From: Erythroxylum novogranatense
Lineage: Eukaryota > Streptophyta > Magnoliopsida > Malpighiales > Erythroxylaceae
NCBI GenBank assembly: GCA_029891385.1
Contig: CM057228.1
Span: 37,389,023 to 37,453,022 of the forward strand
Reading direction: 5' to 3'
Length of the DNA: 64,000 nucleotides
In this document: piece after piece, positions 1-12,651 of the stretch
Layout of the letters: each line of letters begins with the position of its first letter
Numbering within the stretch: position 1 is the stretch's first letter
Notes under the pieces: model-generated
Told to the model about the DNA's origin: nothing
Seen by the model: only the letters and a program-made list of their open reading frames with translations
Database searches by the model: none
Made by a program: the position numbers and the translations under genes

Positions 1-498
1 CTTCGTCCTTAAAACGAAGTTAGTAGAGATACATATATTGTAAACAGTCGTCTATGAAGGTGATAAAGTATTTCGGATTATTTGCACCATATATGGACAA
101 CAAATATCTGTATATATGATTTCTAATAGGTTTGTACTCCTCTTGGCACCTTTTTTAGATTTGTTAGTTTGCTTACCCTTAATGCAATCCATGCAAGTCT
201 GAAAGTTAGCAAAATCTAAAGTACTAAGTACTCCTTCATTTACTAATCTCTTAATTCTCTCAATGGAGATGTGTACTAATTTATGATGCCACAACATAGA
301 GGATTCTTCATTTACAATACATCGTTTCAATCCAACAGTGACATACATCAAATTATGGGCATCATTATTTTGTAAATGAAGGGAATAAAGACCATCAGAT
401 AATGTACCATAACCAAAAGGTACAAGTCTTGATACAGAAATCAAATTTCTAGAGAAATTTGGAAAAAAAGTTCTTTTCCAAGCATAAAATAAAACCAC
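1..498 (-). pseudogene. Copia I: GAG-pre-integrase / integrase N-terminus (decayed)
   Basis: The reading frame at 52-498 carries the copia GAG-pre-integrase signature. SVSRL marks the end of the preceding segment, WHHKLVHIS matches the His-His half of the HHCC zinc-binding site, and CMDCIKGKQ supplies the Cys-Cys half. It runs into ..EIIYTDICCP, where the first catalytic Asp of the integrase core lies (the usual family motif is HTDICGP). After a frameshift near 55, positions 1-51 read FIDD...YMYLY, the next piece of the core, and then leave the window. In copia elements this protein would insert the cDNA into the genome. Here it is broken by the frameshift and by a stop before position 1. Confidence 0.8.
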
Positions 499-720
499 TG
501 CTCAAAACCAAATTGCAAGTGCTGATGGCTTCTACACGTGAACTCGTCTTGCTTTCTGAATAGATGGATTATTCACTTCCCATCGGCTTCCTTAGGTTTT
601 GCATACCCTGTAAGGTATTCAAAACATAGATTGTAAAACCAGAATCAATCTACCATGTGTTATGATTAACATTAACCATATTAGACTCATAACAAACAAA
701 TAAATTTGAGTCCCTTTCTT

Positions 721-909
721 CTAGAGCCAGTCCTTAAATTTAGCATAGTATTTCTTCATGTGTCTCCTCTTCTTGCAGAAGAAACACTTTGATGACTTCT
801 TCATATCATATTGAGGAACAAATTTGCCTTTTCTCTTATTTTTGGCATTGTCTTGACTCTTCTTTCCTGAAATTGTCAAATTGACGCTTTCACCTTCTTC
901 CATCAACAA
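721..909 (-). pseudogene. Copia I: degenerate gag zinc knuckle
   Basis: A short frame holding a basic stretch and a knuckle-like CFFCKKRRHMKKYY. The family pattern is CX2CX4HX4C. The first two Cys and the His are present, but the last Cys is Tyr, so the RNA-binding knuckle is lost. It lies between the gag core (1000-1346) and the GAG-pre-integrase (52-498), as expected in copia gag-pol. The stretches 499-720 and 910-999 give no readable domain and are probably the decayed linker. Confidence 0.6.
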
Positions 910-999
910 CCTCTCCTCTTTTTACACACACATGATCAACAATTCATTAATCGACCACTTGTCCTGATGTGTGTTATAAGAGATATTGAAAGGACCGTA

Positions 1000-1346
1000 T
1001 TATTGACGCAGAGTGCACAAAATGTAATGCACCAGGAAAGATTCTGATATAGTAACTTCCAATGCTTTCAACTGAACCGCTATGTCCCTCATACACATGA
1101 TATGATCACGTACACCCTTTATCCCAATGACCCTCAAGGATGACAACTGCATAATCAAAGTACTGGCAAGGGCCTTATCAGATGTAGCGAATTGCTCATC
1201 AATGGCCTTTAATATACCTTTAACATTACTATGATGTTCGACAGAACTACGAATGCCAGCAGATATCTTAATCTTTATAAACGTCACCGAGAGACGATTA
1301 GATCTCTCCCACTTTTAATAAAGAGCAACAGTTTCTAGGGTGTTGG
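1000..1346 (-). pseudogene. Copia I: gag core (UBN2-like), C-terminal part
   Basis: The frame at 1000-1287 resembles the retrotransposon gag core, with DEQFATSDKALASTLIMQL and an MRDIAVQLKAL block typical of copia gag helices. Continuing upstream across a stop, the minus strand reads KWERSNRLS at about 1290-1315, the usual gag 'KWERSNR' motif, and then LETVALY up to the junction at 1346. The upstream residues, including a W-M-D-I-D motif, lie 60 kb away at 61673-61800, so the gene was split by the insertion of element A. At least one internal stop is present, so it is not functional. Confidence 0.75.
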
Positions 1347-2918
1347 TGTTGGACCCCAAACTTTTCTTATAATTTAGAAATATGAAATGAGAAATTTTGT
1401 CGATTATTCATTTGTAAAGAATAGAAGAATTCTTGCATTTGAAATGAAGTAGAAAAGGTAGTTATGTGCAAGATGGGTTATATGTGAAATATTGGAAGTT
1501 ATAAGTTGAAACATGATCATTGAGTATGCTTCGGTGTTTCAGCCATAACTTTTTCTCTAGTTATCTGAATCGGATGATTCTTAATTTGGATTAAAATAGA
1601 GAGATACGGATACAAATTGTCTGATGAAATTGAGTTCTAATTTAGTCTTGAAGAATGTCAATTTTTAGATGGAAGTAAATCACAGGAAAATGTGTTAGCA
1701 TAATGATAGTCCGAAATGTTTGGAGTATAACTTTTGGTGTAGTGATCCAAATTAAACGATTTTGGTGGCGTTATGAAATTGAGACAATAAGGAATAATTC
1801 TATAGAAGGAAGTTTTAACAAATTCCTTCAATTTAATGGTTAGAAAAATGTCCTAAAGTAAGCTTGAATTAAAATGAGCTTTAGGGGCAAATTGGGAAGA
1901 CTACTTAAAGAGTTAAGTTACAAGGCTTATAAGGAAGGGATTTTTGGTCATTTATCACTCATTAAATGACATGGCAATATAAAACAATAGGGCTGTCATT
2001 TTTCATGAAGGAAGCACGACACTTAAGGAAAGAAAGAGCAAAAGAAAAAGAGAGAAGAGAGGAAGCAAGCTTTCGGATGGGGAAGAATGAAAGAAGAAGA
2101 GAAAGGTAACTTAGGGTTTCGATTTTTCATGGGTTTCAAGCATGATTTTAAGTAGATTCAAGGGAAAAAGTGTGGAAGAAGATGAAAGCTTCCTATAGGA
2201 ACCAAGGAAATCCGAAAATGGTGGGGGTTGAAGGTAAGAGAAAATTTTGATTTTCTAAATTGTGATGAGATTTAGGTTTATTTGGCTTAAGATTAGTATG
2301 GGTTTGTGAATTCTTAAGTTAATTTTGAGGATTATGTCTATTGTGATGTTGAATTTGGGTGAATTTGGTTTAGGAAATTTTAACTTGGATGAGGGAAAGA
2401 AGTAATGGAGAAATTGAAGTTTGGGACAAAGTTCTAACATGGAAATGAGGTTGGTTTCATGTTTATAGTTAAATAATAAGTCATTAAAGTTTTTCCCAAA
2501 TTAAGAGAATAAAATGATTTCAAGTATTTCATAATTGTGCATATATTGTTTTCAAATGATTTAAAGAATTTGCTTATATGTGTGCATAAGCTCCATGAAT
2601 TGGATTTGAATTGTTGTGAATATGCAAAAAAATGCATTGTGATATATGATTATGTTATGCCATTGAAATTGTGTCATGGCATATTGATTTAAATGGAAAG
2701 AAGAAAAAGAACATGAAAAGTGTGAAAGCATTTCATTTCGATAAAATGATTTTGAGCATTGCTTATGTGCTTTGGTTGGGCGAGAGAGGAACCGTTTCGT
2801 TAGTCACGTGCACGTCGACATTAAGCTTTCTCCCTGCTGCCCGCTTATGGCCCATGAGATCCGAAAAGTGGACTCGTTTCGTTCACAAAGTAAACTTCGG
2901 TATCTGAAAAAGTGGACT
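1347..2918 (+). repeat. Element A 5' LTR, left segment
   Basis: Matches the first part of A's 3' LTR (58245-59790) almost base for base, beginning TGTTGGACCCC. No coding content. Near the right end, a roughly 44-bp block starting GTGGACTCGTTTCG (2868) is tandemly duplicated relative to the single copy in the 3' LTR. Solo LTR C inserted at the start of the second copy (2914-2918, GGACT). Confidence 0.9.
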
Positions 2919-3534
2919 TGTAACACCCTACTCCCATATGACCCGAACCTGACATCGATGGTGATATCCGAGCCCAAGCCCTGTGAGGGTGGCGTGCTAC
3001 ATCACTCAGTCAAAACTTAGTATAAATTTTTTTTGAATGAAATCATATGTGCGGAAATCAATAGGCACTTTGGGCCCGCTTTAATTGGAAATATTTTCAG
3101 TCATAACAATACACTCAACATTATTCAAGAGCCATTTAATGAACAAAAAATCCATAATCAAATTGGGCCCAATTTTATCCATAAATATTTCAGTGAACAC
3201 ACTACAATCAATAGAATTCCAATAGCCAATCGCCCCCCCCATCAATACAAAGCATTACAATCAGTTGTACAAAATTTCACAAATATATACAATTTTACTA
3301 GACACTAATGCAGACGCGAACTAATCCCGATCTCCATCTCGGATTTGTAGGCAGTAGGCATACTCCCGTTTGTCGAACGGGATGCTCTTCAAAGTTTGGA
3401 AAAATAATTGCAAATTTTAGGTGAGTTTTGCGAACTCAGTGAGGAACCATCATCGACGGTTCACCCAATTCATATAGCACATCAGGTCACAATTTCATAA
3501 ATGCATAGTCAGAAGCACCACTTAATGGTACTTA
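2919..3534 (-). repeat. Solo LTR C, 3'-end segment
   Basis: Reverse-complement counterpart of the last ~600 bp of B's LTR. Shared landmarks are the GACATCGATGGTGATA(T/A) block next to the terminus, and the stem region at 3421-3470 with GAGTTTTGCGAACTC and ACCATCATCGACGGT. The runs TTTTTTTT near 3027 and CCCCCCC at 3233 are homopolymers. No gene is credible here. Confidence 0.85.
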
Positions 3535-4076
3535 TGAAGTGAATCACACGTTAATACAATACTTAGAAAACGATATAAGAATGCACGAGAAGGGGGGGTT
3601 GAATTGTGTATTCCCCTTTTTGAAATTCTTTCAAAACTGTTTGTTAGAAATAAGATTCTTTTATAGAACTTCCGATAGATTCTAATTAATCAAAACTTTG
3701 AAAACTTTGTTTACGAACTATGTAATGATAAAACTTGAATCTAAAAGAGAGATAGAGTAAGAGTAGTTGACACAGCTATTTATCCCGGTTCACCCCAAAC
3801 CGTGGCTACGTCCAGTCCTCAGAGTTCTTTATGAGATTTCACTATCTCTTCAACTTTTACAAGTATTCTTTACGAGCCTCTTCAGGTCTCTACAATCAGT
3901 ATTCTTTCACACTTAGCCTCTGCAGGCTATCTGCACTACTTTCTCACAGAAAAGTATTTGAAAACTTGTTACAGTAAAAATAGCTCTCGGCTAATTTGCA
4001 CAGTATGCTTTTTACAATCGCGTAGATGTAATTCAGCTAAGTTTTCAACTAACATTGCAATCTTTGACTTCGACTT

Positions 4077-4086
4077 GTATTTATAG
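4077..4086 (-). promoter_or_regulatory. TATA box in D 3' LTR
   Basis: The minus strand reads CTATAAATAC. The same decamer, in the context GACGAAGGCTATAAATACAAG, occurs in all four SIRE LTRs in the window, downstream of the CGTCTG-rich block. It is therefore the likely core promoter of the LTR, with transcription starting roughly 30 bp further on. The position of the start site is inference. Confidence 0.65.
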
Positions 4087-4202
4087 CCTTCGTCTCCAAC
4101 TGCTTCTTGATTCTTGTTTCTGGATTCTTGCTTCTTGAATCTAAAAAAACAGTTAATCAGTTGAATTATGTAACTAACTCGAACTAACTCTTACATTTTC
4201 TT

Positions 4203-4470
4203 TTTGAATTCTGCGTCTGCTTTTCTCCGTCTGTATTTTTACGTCTGTGTTTCTGCGTCTACATCTGTTTTTTACTTTGTGTCTGCGTCTGTATCTACAT
4301 TTCTCTTTTGCATCTGCGTCTGTTTTTTTTTGTTCGTCTGCGTCTGCGTCTGTTCTTTCAATTCGCGTCTTTGTCTGTTTTTATTTTGTGTCTGTGTCTA
4401 CGTCTGTATTTCTCTTTCCGTCTGCGTCTTCGTCTTATTTCTCTTTTGCGTCTGTGTTGCTTCGTCTGTT
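4203..4470 (-). repeat. CAGACG-rich degenerate repeat in D 3' LTR U3
   Basis: Plus strand contains about a dozen CGTCTG hexamers (often TGCGTCTG or CGTCTGCGTCTG) separated by T-rich spacers, giving low-complexity open frames in three phases that are not genes. The same block occurs upstream of the TATA box in the other SIRE LTRs. Position and repetition suggest an enhancer-like U3 repeat; this is inference. Confidence 0.75.
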
Positions 4471-4542
4471 TTTGTTTTTCTTTTATTGTTCTCTTTGTTA
4501 TACATCAAAATTATATCTAAGTAAAGTCAGTTTGACTTAACA

Positions 4543-4558
4543 ATCTCCCCCTTTTTGA
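4543..4558 (-). promoter_or_regulatory. Polypurine tract of SIRE D
   Basis: The minus strand reads CAAAAAGGGGGAGAT immediately upstream of the 3' LTR start TGTTAAG. It is identical in form to the tract in element G at 36555-36568 and serves as the plus-strand DNA primer in reverse transcription. Confidence 0.85.
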
Positions 4559-4779
4559 TGATAACAAATTATATACAAAAAGAAAACAAAATACAATGTT
4601 TTTAAAAGAAACAAAAAAAAGCTTATCTTCAGAAAAACTTATCTTCAGAACTCTTCTTTAACTTCTTCCTTTCTTTTCTTCGTCTACTTCAGTCACACCT
4701 TTTGAGATTCTTTTCTGAACATTCTCTTCTCCTCCTCTGCTCATTCCCTTCTTCCCCTATTTGTTTTAATAAAAAATGA

Positions 4780-5999
4780 TTAACGACGATGGCTCTTTAA
4801 CAGTTCTGTCATCATCTTCTTCAAATCATTCATCGTCTCCTTTATCTTGTTGACTTATCCGCGTAATTTGTTGATTTCAGCTTGTGAGGCCAACGATGAA
4901 GAGGATTGATCATTCTCTACTGAGGGTGAAGTGAACGCAATTGTTGTAGCATATGCGTCCGAGGAAGGAATGTAATCTTCATTAATCTCAATAGTTGGTG
5001 GACGAATAAATGTATTAGATTCAGGAAGATCTAAGTCATACGGGGCAGGTAGCATAAGCAACTGTCTTCCTTGCAGGGGTATAGCTTCAATTTCAATAGA
5101 CAGTGTATCAGATAAAGGTCTAATATGCAAAACTGTCTGAACAAGGACTTCAATAAACGTCCCTGTTGTTAATCTTCCCCCTACTGGACAGTCTTCATAT
5201 TTATTCGTATAGCTACAACTAGCTCCGTCTTTATTCTCTTTAGAAGCGCATGCTTCATCAATTTTACACACTTCTTCTTCAATTTGATCTGCGGACAGAT
5301 CATCACTAACTTCTTCTTCAGGAAATAGCTTCGATTTCCCTTTATTCAAATCCAAAAGATATCTTGGCTGAATATCCGGTACCACCTTTATTTCCGTCTT
5401 CTCTGTGATCGGATAAATAGTACACGATCTACTGGACATTTTCGTAGGGTATGACTTAGTAGAAGCGTCCCTCAAAACATCGTAAAAAATCTTTTCATCT
5501 TCTTTCAGTAAATTCCATGTGTCACTATTTATTGAAATAGGTTGTACGACAGCCACTATCTTCTTCATTGGTTGACTACAGATGGCGATCGCAGTCTTCC
5601 TCCTGGTAACAACTTCAACCATTCTGAACTTCAACTTGTGTCTTCTCAGAATTTTGGAATAGTTGTATACAGTTTGACCAGATTCATCGGATTTCTCCTG
5701 TGGTACCGGAACCAAGTTTGGTTCTGTTGCTGCCTCTGGTTCTACTTTAATAGGATTCTCCTGAACCAGGCTTATCTCCTCTGGTTCCTCCTGTTGAGCA
5801 GTGGGGATTTCCTGAACTCTACTATGCTCAATTTCTTTTTCTTTTTGAGTAGCATTGAGGGTATCTTTCTTTCGACTAACTTCCCCAGCAGTGGACACAG
5901 TCTTCTTCCGACTAATCTTCTTAGTCTTTTCTTCTGCTTCAGTCAGTCTTGAAGATTTCTGCACTTGAGATTTTACTTTTTCAGATTCTGATTTTCTCT
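4780..5999 (-). pseudogene. SIRE D post-pol ORF, C-terminal part (downstream of F insertion)
   Basis: This continues the ORF begun at 21095 after gypsy F interrupted it; the first codons after the junction encode a Lys/Arg/Ser/Glu-rich stretch (KKRKSESEK). It then has a charged hydrophilic region, a conserved block around TVYNYSKILRRHKLKF, and INSDTWNLLKEDEK. The tail is predicted to form a coiled coil. A TAA replaces a codon after ..NKLRG (about 4855), so the last ~24 residues (to 4780) are cut off; the G copy reads through there. This is the third ORF typical of SIRE elements, often called env-like. I see no signal peptide or clear membrane segment, so an envelope role is not supported. Confidence 0.75.
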
Positions 6000-6004
6000 T
6001 CTTA

Positions 6005-9000
6005 TATTGAGCCCCGTTTTCGGAACCCAACTCTCTTGCGAAACATGAAACCTTGAGCGTGGATACGACCTCGAACAGTTCTTTCATTGAACCCTTAAAA
6101 GACATTATCAATTTAAACTCATTACTATTTTTTTAACATCCTAAAAATTGCTCACAATTTGCTCAAGGATGTGCTCGTACAAATCAGTTACTAAGCTTAA
6201 AATCAATTCTCCTATTTGAAAACAGAATTTGAAAACCTTCAAATCGGGATCTCAATTTGACTTCTTCATATCAATCATAGATCTAAATCTCTTGTTTAAT
6301 TTGAAGCAAGAATCACCTCAAACGGAGTTATACAACTCAAGATATGCTAAAAAAACCTAAAAGGGATCATATCCCAAACATGCTCTCCTAACTGACCTCT
6401 TACTTACTTTAATGCAAACTCTCTCAATTAAACTCCAAATGATACAAATTTTTATGGAGAGAAAGATACATGTCTTAGGAAACCATAGCTTCAATAATCA
6501 CCTCAATTGGAGGTCAGATGAGGGAGTTAGGCTCAAAAGAATAAACCATGTTTAAACCCCAAATTGATTTGTACCTCCCTTGCCGCGAATGCAATAACTT
6601 TTGATACAGATGTCCAAATGCTTTCATTCTTAGACTATTGGAAAGAAGACCTCGATATCTACAACTCCTATTAGAGGCCTCAAAGCGAGATTCGACCTCA
6701 AAACTAGCCAAAATCACAAAATACTATAGCTAACCTGAGCATGTCCGTTAAACGGACACACACTGTCCAAAGTGTCCAAAACCATCCGAGATGGTCCGTT
6801 AAATGGACTGGGATGTCCGTTTAACGGACACACACGGGGAAAACACTCCAAAACTCCTTCTAAAGCCTCTCCAATGCTTCCAAACTCCATCCTAACCCCA
6901 TATACATTCATAATCACCCCAAATTCAGTCCTTCAAGTGGAAAACAACTTCATAATCATCCAAATACTCTTCATACACAAACTTCCCAACTCCAACATGC
7001 TATTCTAAACTTAAGCAACAATAGGCAATCTCAACAAATAAATTATACACATCCATCAATTCAAACCTTGAAAGCATAACACAATGTACAAAAGGAACTT
7101 TTCAAGTTCTCAATTCATTTCCAAATCATGAGTTTCAACATTGAAAAGAAATATTCAAAATACAAAGGAAATTCCCAAATTTTGCAATCTTATAACTAAA
7201 CAATGTAACATTCGAACAACTTTCTTTACAAACGAATTACACATCAAAATGCTTAAAAAAATACAATGGAATGCTATACAAAGGTTCAATTAGCCTAATA
7301 CAAAGGCTATCTATCTCGAAGTCGTCCAACTTCCTTGCAAGGATCGCTAAATCTTTCTCGCACTGCACCTGAGGAGTGGGGAAAAATGGGTTGAGCTTCA
7401 TAGCTCAGTGGCTAAATCATTTATAGCCATTGGCGTTGAGCCACACAGTCACACATATTTATGAACATTCATATAAGCATATTCATCGCAATGACAATTC
7501 AATTCAACCTTCACAATACGATTCACATTTCATAATTCATACTATCATCACAAATGACACATTTGATGTAATTCATCATTCAAGCATATCACTCAAAAAT
7601 ATCATCATAGTTTGACACATTAAGATGTAGATGCACACATAATTGGCTCGAAGGTTCCATGAACAAAACGATGAAACCGAAGTTTGCATCGTGAACGAAA
7701 CGAGTCCATTTTGAATCTCGTGAGCCACAAGTGGGCAGCCGGGAGAAGGCTTTTACGTCGACGTGCACGTGACTACGAAACGGTTCCTCTCTCGCCCACA
7801 CAAATCACATAATCACACCTTATGTTCAATTCAATCATTCTTTCCATTTTTATCAAAATGCCATTATACAAGGCATAGCATCATCATGCTCAATTCCATT
7901 TGATCATAATCTCAAAATTTTCTTTATACAAAATGCCATGAAAAAATCAATGGCATAACAATCATGTCAAAAGTCAAGCATCCATCAATGCATAACATAA
8001 CATAAGCACAATTCAATTGTTTCATCAAAATGGTATACCTCATAATGAAATACCAACATAACAATAATTCCATCAAGTCATTTAGCACACAATTCACACA
8101 TCTCACACAACAACTATAAATAATTTACCCACCTTGACAAACTTGGAAAATCCAAAATCAATTGCCTCCTTCCTTTTGCTCTAGGATAGCCTCTTGATTA
8201 CCTATACACAAACAAAATTCCATGAATTCCAACTTAATTGGAAAATCCCCAATTTTTCATAATCCTAATCAAATGCAATTAACCCTAATCTAACACAAAT
8301 CTAACCTACCTATAGTCCATATAGGTTAGAAATCACAACACTAGCTTAGAAACTCAAAGAAATCCAAAGATTTCTCCATCTTCTTCCTCATCCACGAAAA
8401 TCCCCCCTCTCTCTCTAGGTTTCTCCATCCAACACAACACAATCCCTCTGTCTTCAACAAATCAAGAAGAAAATAGAATAACTCACCTTAGAAGCTTTGA
8501 GTTTCTCCTCCTTTCCACGATTTTTCCACCTTCCCTCTTGGATTTTCGAAATCTCCTCCTTCTCTATTTCTCCCACTTTTCTCTCTCTTCTCCTCTTCTC
8601 CTTGGCAGCCCACGAAAATGCTCCTCTTCTCTTTAAATTTTTGTCTTCTTCTATCTCCCTTCTAAGCCCATAATGCCCTTCACTTAAAGCCTACAACTTT
8701 AACTCCTTAAGTGAACTTCCTAAATTGCCCTCCATTTAACCCTTAAAAACTGCCATCTTGCTTCTCAATTTTGGGCAGGTAAATGACATAATTTGGTAAA
8801 AATTTCTTCTTAAAAAGTGTTCCTCTATGTCTCATCTTTAATATGACACCAAAACACTCAAATCGGATTAGAAACGAAAGAGTTATGGCCAAAATATGCG
8901 TTCAGCTCTTACTAATCCGAGACTGAACATTGACCCCACTTCAATCCAGAATTTGAAAATCTTAGGGACTAAATTGGAATTCGATCCCATCACATGATTT

Positions 9001-9261
9001 GTAGCCCCATGCCTCAATTTTATTTTTCCTCAAGAATCAACTCAATTGGATCTCTACAGCTCTCGAATTTCACAAAATACTGAACCATGTTCAGAAAATT
9101 ATCCAACTCATAACCCTTAACCAAATCCTATAACTTTTGATTCAATCAATCTCTTTCCATTTCATTTCAATCCCATAATTCCTCTCTTATTTACACATAA
9201 ATACTTTCCAATAATTCCTCGGTTAAAAGTCCTTGCTCATAGAAAGGTTCGGGGTCTAACA
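6005..9261 (-). repeat. Element F 3' LTR
   Basis: Reads TGTTAGACCCCGAACC..GGGGCTCAATA on the minus strand and pairs with 12668-12916 plus 16972-19999. No coding potential; the small open frames are repeated identically in the other LTR, which marks them as LTR sequence. It contains a palindromic module at 6742-6830 and pyrimidine-rich tracts near 8400-8600. Confidence 0.92.
6742..6830. repeat. Palindromic module in F 3' LTR
   Basis: Two near-identical 17-bp palindromes, TGTCCGTTAAACGGACA (6742-6758) and TGTCCGTTTAACGGACA (6814-6830), flank a third diverged unit GGTCCGTTAAATGGACTGG and a small CCATCCGAGATGG hairpin. The second LTR of F repeats this at 17465-17553. At the equivalent LTR position element A has different palindromes (ACACGGCCGTGT). 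Confidence 0.85.
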
Positions 9262-9282
9262 ATTCTCCCCCTCTTAAAAGAA
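9262..9282 (-). promoter_or_regulatory. Polypurine tract of element F
   Basis: The minus strand reads TCTTTTAAGAGGGGGAGAAT directly before the 3' LTR start TGTTAGACC. It lies just downstream of the pol C-terminal tail, in the arrangement usual for Tekay-like chromoviruses. Confidence 0.8.
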
Positions 9283-12200
9283 TTTCGCCCTCGAAATTCT
9301 TACCTGAGAAATCCAACAAATGGAGATAATGCTATCATATGCTTTCCTCATTCTCCCAAGTAACTTACTTGTATTTCTCTCAAATGGTCATAGTTAAAAG
9401 ACTCACTTTATCTTCCAATCGTTCATTTAGTCATTCATTTTCAGTATACTTCAAATTATTCATAATTTTCCACTTCTTGCAGTAATAGTACCAATATCAA
9501 ATCATATCTATATTTCTTAGCATACTCTCATATAACACATCATTAATCTGCGACATTTGCACACCATCTGAGCACACCTTGAGAACATGTTACTCTCAGA
9601 AACATGTCATCCTTTGGTTCGAAGTTCACATCTCTATAATGTCCATACACTTAATTCTTATGTCTATTTCTCTGTATTCCATGCCTTTGGTTTTAACCCT
9701 TCTAATTCATTCGTCTTTTCCTTGAGTCACTTGATTCTCAATACCGTCAGTTTTACTTATCGTTAACATCTCCAATCGATTTTGACCCTATTCATCCAAT
9801 TAAAGAGGTGATTTTGTCGTATAATGCTCCATACAATATTCTAATGACATCACTGCGATAATCTCTACAACAGTCAAAACTATTTACAACTTATAAGTGT
9901 AATCATTTGTGCTTTCTCTAAAGATTTCCTTGCTCAATCATCTCTATCGAGTATACATACTTCTCATTTCGATTACAAAGTATCATTTTCCAATTCGAAC
10001 TCGGAATGCAGATCCATTTCAATTCCTCCCTAACGTTCTCAGTTTCTGAATCCTCAATTCGGGCTTTATAAATCATTTTGTATGAAACGGATCCTCAATT
10101 CCATGACAATTGGCACTTTTCTTTGCCTCAAAATTTAACTCCATATTCTATGCTCTTTATTTTACTAAATTTAGTATCCTCAATACTGAAATTCATGTTT
10201 CACTGCTATCGGGATTTCTACTTAATGCATCAAATACGACACTAACGTCACTGGGAAACTCATTTGTATCATCAAAATCTTTTAGTACTTCCATCTATTG
10301 TCTTAGTCTAATATTCAATTCTCTCAACTCAATAAGTAGTCAAACTTTAATGATCTGTATAATTATATACATCCCACATGTGTTCTGTACAAATAATGTC
10401 TCCACTTTCAAAATGATCACTATTGTAGCAATTTCCAATTCATACATCAATTGATCATCTCATAGAGTTTAAGTTTCTCCATATATACGAAACCACTTTA
10501 TCATGTGGTACTGGATTTCATCCTAATCTCTTATATTGCATCATTGTGTACCATAATCTCTCCCAATCTAGTTCATAAAATCAATATCAGTGTTATAATT
10601 CCTCAAATTTCTCTCTACTTTCATTACTCGTACGATTTACACATTTTTCCTCAAGAATTTCAAACTACTCTTCTCAACTTTTCGAATACATTTTATAGAT
10701 CATCAAATTTTGCTTGGGTCACTTTAATCTCCAATACCATAGTATTGTCGAAGCGTTTGATAACTCGAATAAATATTTCCAAAACTCCATAGCCCATGAT
10801 TAGTTCTCCAAATTCCTTAACTAACAAATTCCTCAATAAGGTGCTATGATCTCACGTCATTTTCAATCTTCCAATTGACTTACCTTTCTCAAATGATTTT
10901 CTCCATTCTTAAATTTCCTCATATTTCACATTAACTTATTCTACTATCTGTTCATTCATACCGATTTCTCTGCGTATTTCAACTATTTGCAACTTAACTT
11001 CTTGCATTGGTACTAATACACTCATCACAGTCTAATTCATATCTCCTGTGCATACTCTATCTCTTATGCTTGAGTCTCCACTAGGGATATACCTCCAATA
11101 ATTTATTTCATATTCATTTATGACCTGCTCTTTCATTGATCATTCTTAATTCAAATCCGTTCAACTCAATTCAATGAAATCCTTCTTCAAAAGAAACTTT
11201 CCTTGCCACTATCATCTTGTCCATGCAATTTCTATCTATCAATCATCATCAATATTGTTTTAGTCATTCTCAACACCTCAGTACGATCGATTTCAAATGC
11301 TCATGGAATTTCAACAAATTTCAGTCTCTGTCACCCTTTACATGATCAAAATATCTCACCAATTGATATTACATGCTACTGATAGATCAATCATAACTAA
11401 TTCCCAACAACCTCTGAATGTTACCCTACTCTTCAAAATTTCTGCTCCATTGAAATTACCTTTTCAACATAATCACTAATGCCATACGTTATCTCTTTGC
11501 CCTGATTCATCTCATAACCTACCTGTAGGGATCATAAATTACCTCATATGTAACACCCAAAAATAAATCTCATATGTACTTAATCACTTTTTTTTCCACC
11601 AATATATCCACACTATCAAATGTGGACTCATATTAAGGGTCGACATGACCTCGGGGACTTCTACCTATATCACTACCCTTTGTTTCATTCCTTTTCCCAT
11701 GCATACCTTCTTAGTCAATTTAGAATCATAGACACATAGCCCTCTAAATTCGAATCTCCATTCACTAGATCATAGATTCCGAGTTCGGCTTGTCAATCCC
11801 ACTTTGCTTGTATACCATAAATCTTGTCATTTCAGTCTCTATTTCCAATTTAGTCAATTCATGCAATTGTTCTCACATCCATATCAATTTAAGTATAAGT
11901 ACATCAATTCAAATACAATCCACAACAAAATTCCATTACCAAAATTACTGACATATTCACAAATACTAATTCATGTTGAACATATAAGACCACAAAATTC
12001 CTTATTTCTAAGTAGCCACATCTTTCTTTGTCTTACATTCTGGAAAAACATCATGCTTCTCATCGCTTCTAATAATCCAAACACTTAACAAAAATTCATA
12101 CATATGAATCATGCGATTGCAAATTATGGGACTCTATACTCATCCATACCCTTCTTTAAGGATGACGAATCAGGTGCAGCAGATCCTTACAAAACTCCTC

Positions 12201-12651
12201 GTCTTTTTTTACACCTTCAATGCAAACACTAACATTTAACTTACGTTTCTTTCTAATCTTATTCTCTACATGTATGCATGGTATGCATGTCAATAAAAGC
12301 ACAAATACAAACAAACAATCACATGGCATAACAATTCATATCACAAAGTAATCTAGGCCTAGGAACCCAAAAGCCTAAGCTTTATATCACAAGACGTTGG
12401 ACCCTGTGTCTGAAGCCCAACAATCGTACCAACATCATATCATAAGATGTGCACAAAGCACCCTATAAGGTCACTCCAATTAGTCCTCATTTTCCATCAT
12501 CAATTCAAGTACATATCAACAAACTTTCCTTATGTTCTTATTTTCTGACAAATCATTCTTCTTCCTACTAATTTTATCAACTTAAACTCTTAACAATCTC
12601 TCTTACGTGTAACTTATACATATGCGCTCATGTAAGATCTCAAATTCGGCG

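Larger units (their letters stand above)
1..1346 (-). mobile_element. Ty1/copia element I, left segment (oldest layer)
   Basis: Minus-strand copia remnant read right to left as gag, zinc knuckle, GAG-pre-integrase and the start of the integrase core, running off the left edge of the window. The gag is interrupted at 1346 by gypsy element A and resumes at 61668-61800, where the missing N-terminal residues and a primer-binding site are found. The flanking 5-bp duplication GTTGG (1342-1346 and 61668-61672) shows that A landed in this gag. Stops and frameshifts throughout mark it as a dead copy. The copia assignment rests on domain order and motif recognition; I cannot name the lineage. Confidence 0.85.
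3535..4542 (-). repeat. SIRE D 3' LTR (1008 bp)
   Basis: On the minus strand it runs TGTTAAGTC..CACTTCA. It matches D's 5' LTR (26106-27007 plus 38133-38223) and, in reverse complement, both LTRs of element G. It contains the CGTCTG-rich block (4203-4470) and a TATA box (4077-4086). Differences from the 5' LTR are mostly short indels or changes at CG/CTG/CAG sites. Confidence 0.92.

Noticed and set aside
4204..4540. Three overlapping plus-strand open frames of 70-106 codons rich in Phe, Val, Ser, Cys (also at 26777-27183)
   Set aside because: They are translations of the CGTCTG-rich LTR repeat, open in several phases at once, and recur in the second LTR; no protein family resemblance.
5542..5952. 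136-codon plus-strand frame
   Set aside because: Antisense shadow of the SIRE D post-pol ORF, whose minus-strand frame aligns to the homologous ORF in element G.
6714..6917. Minus frame repeated at 17353-17640
   Set aside because: Same LTR sequence in both LTRs of F, spanning the palindromic module; repetition reflects the LTR, not a conserved gene.
10110..12088. Plus-strand frames of 60-114 codons in the interior of element F
   Set aside because: They run antisense to the decayed pol, have no recognisable motif and skewed Ser/Ile/Leu/Phe content typical of random AT-rich pyrimidine strands.
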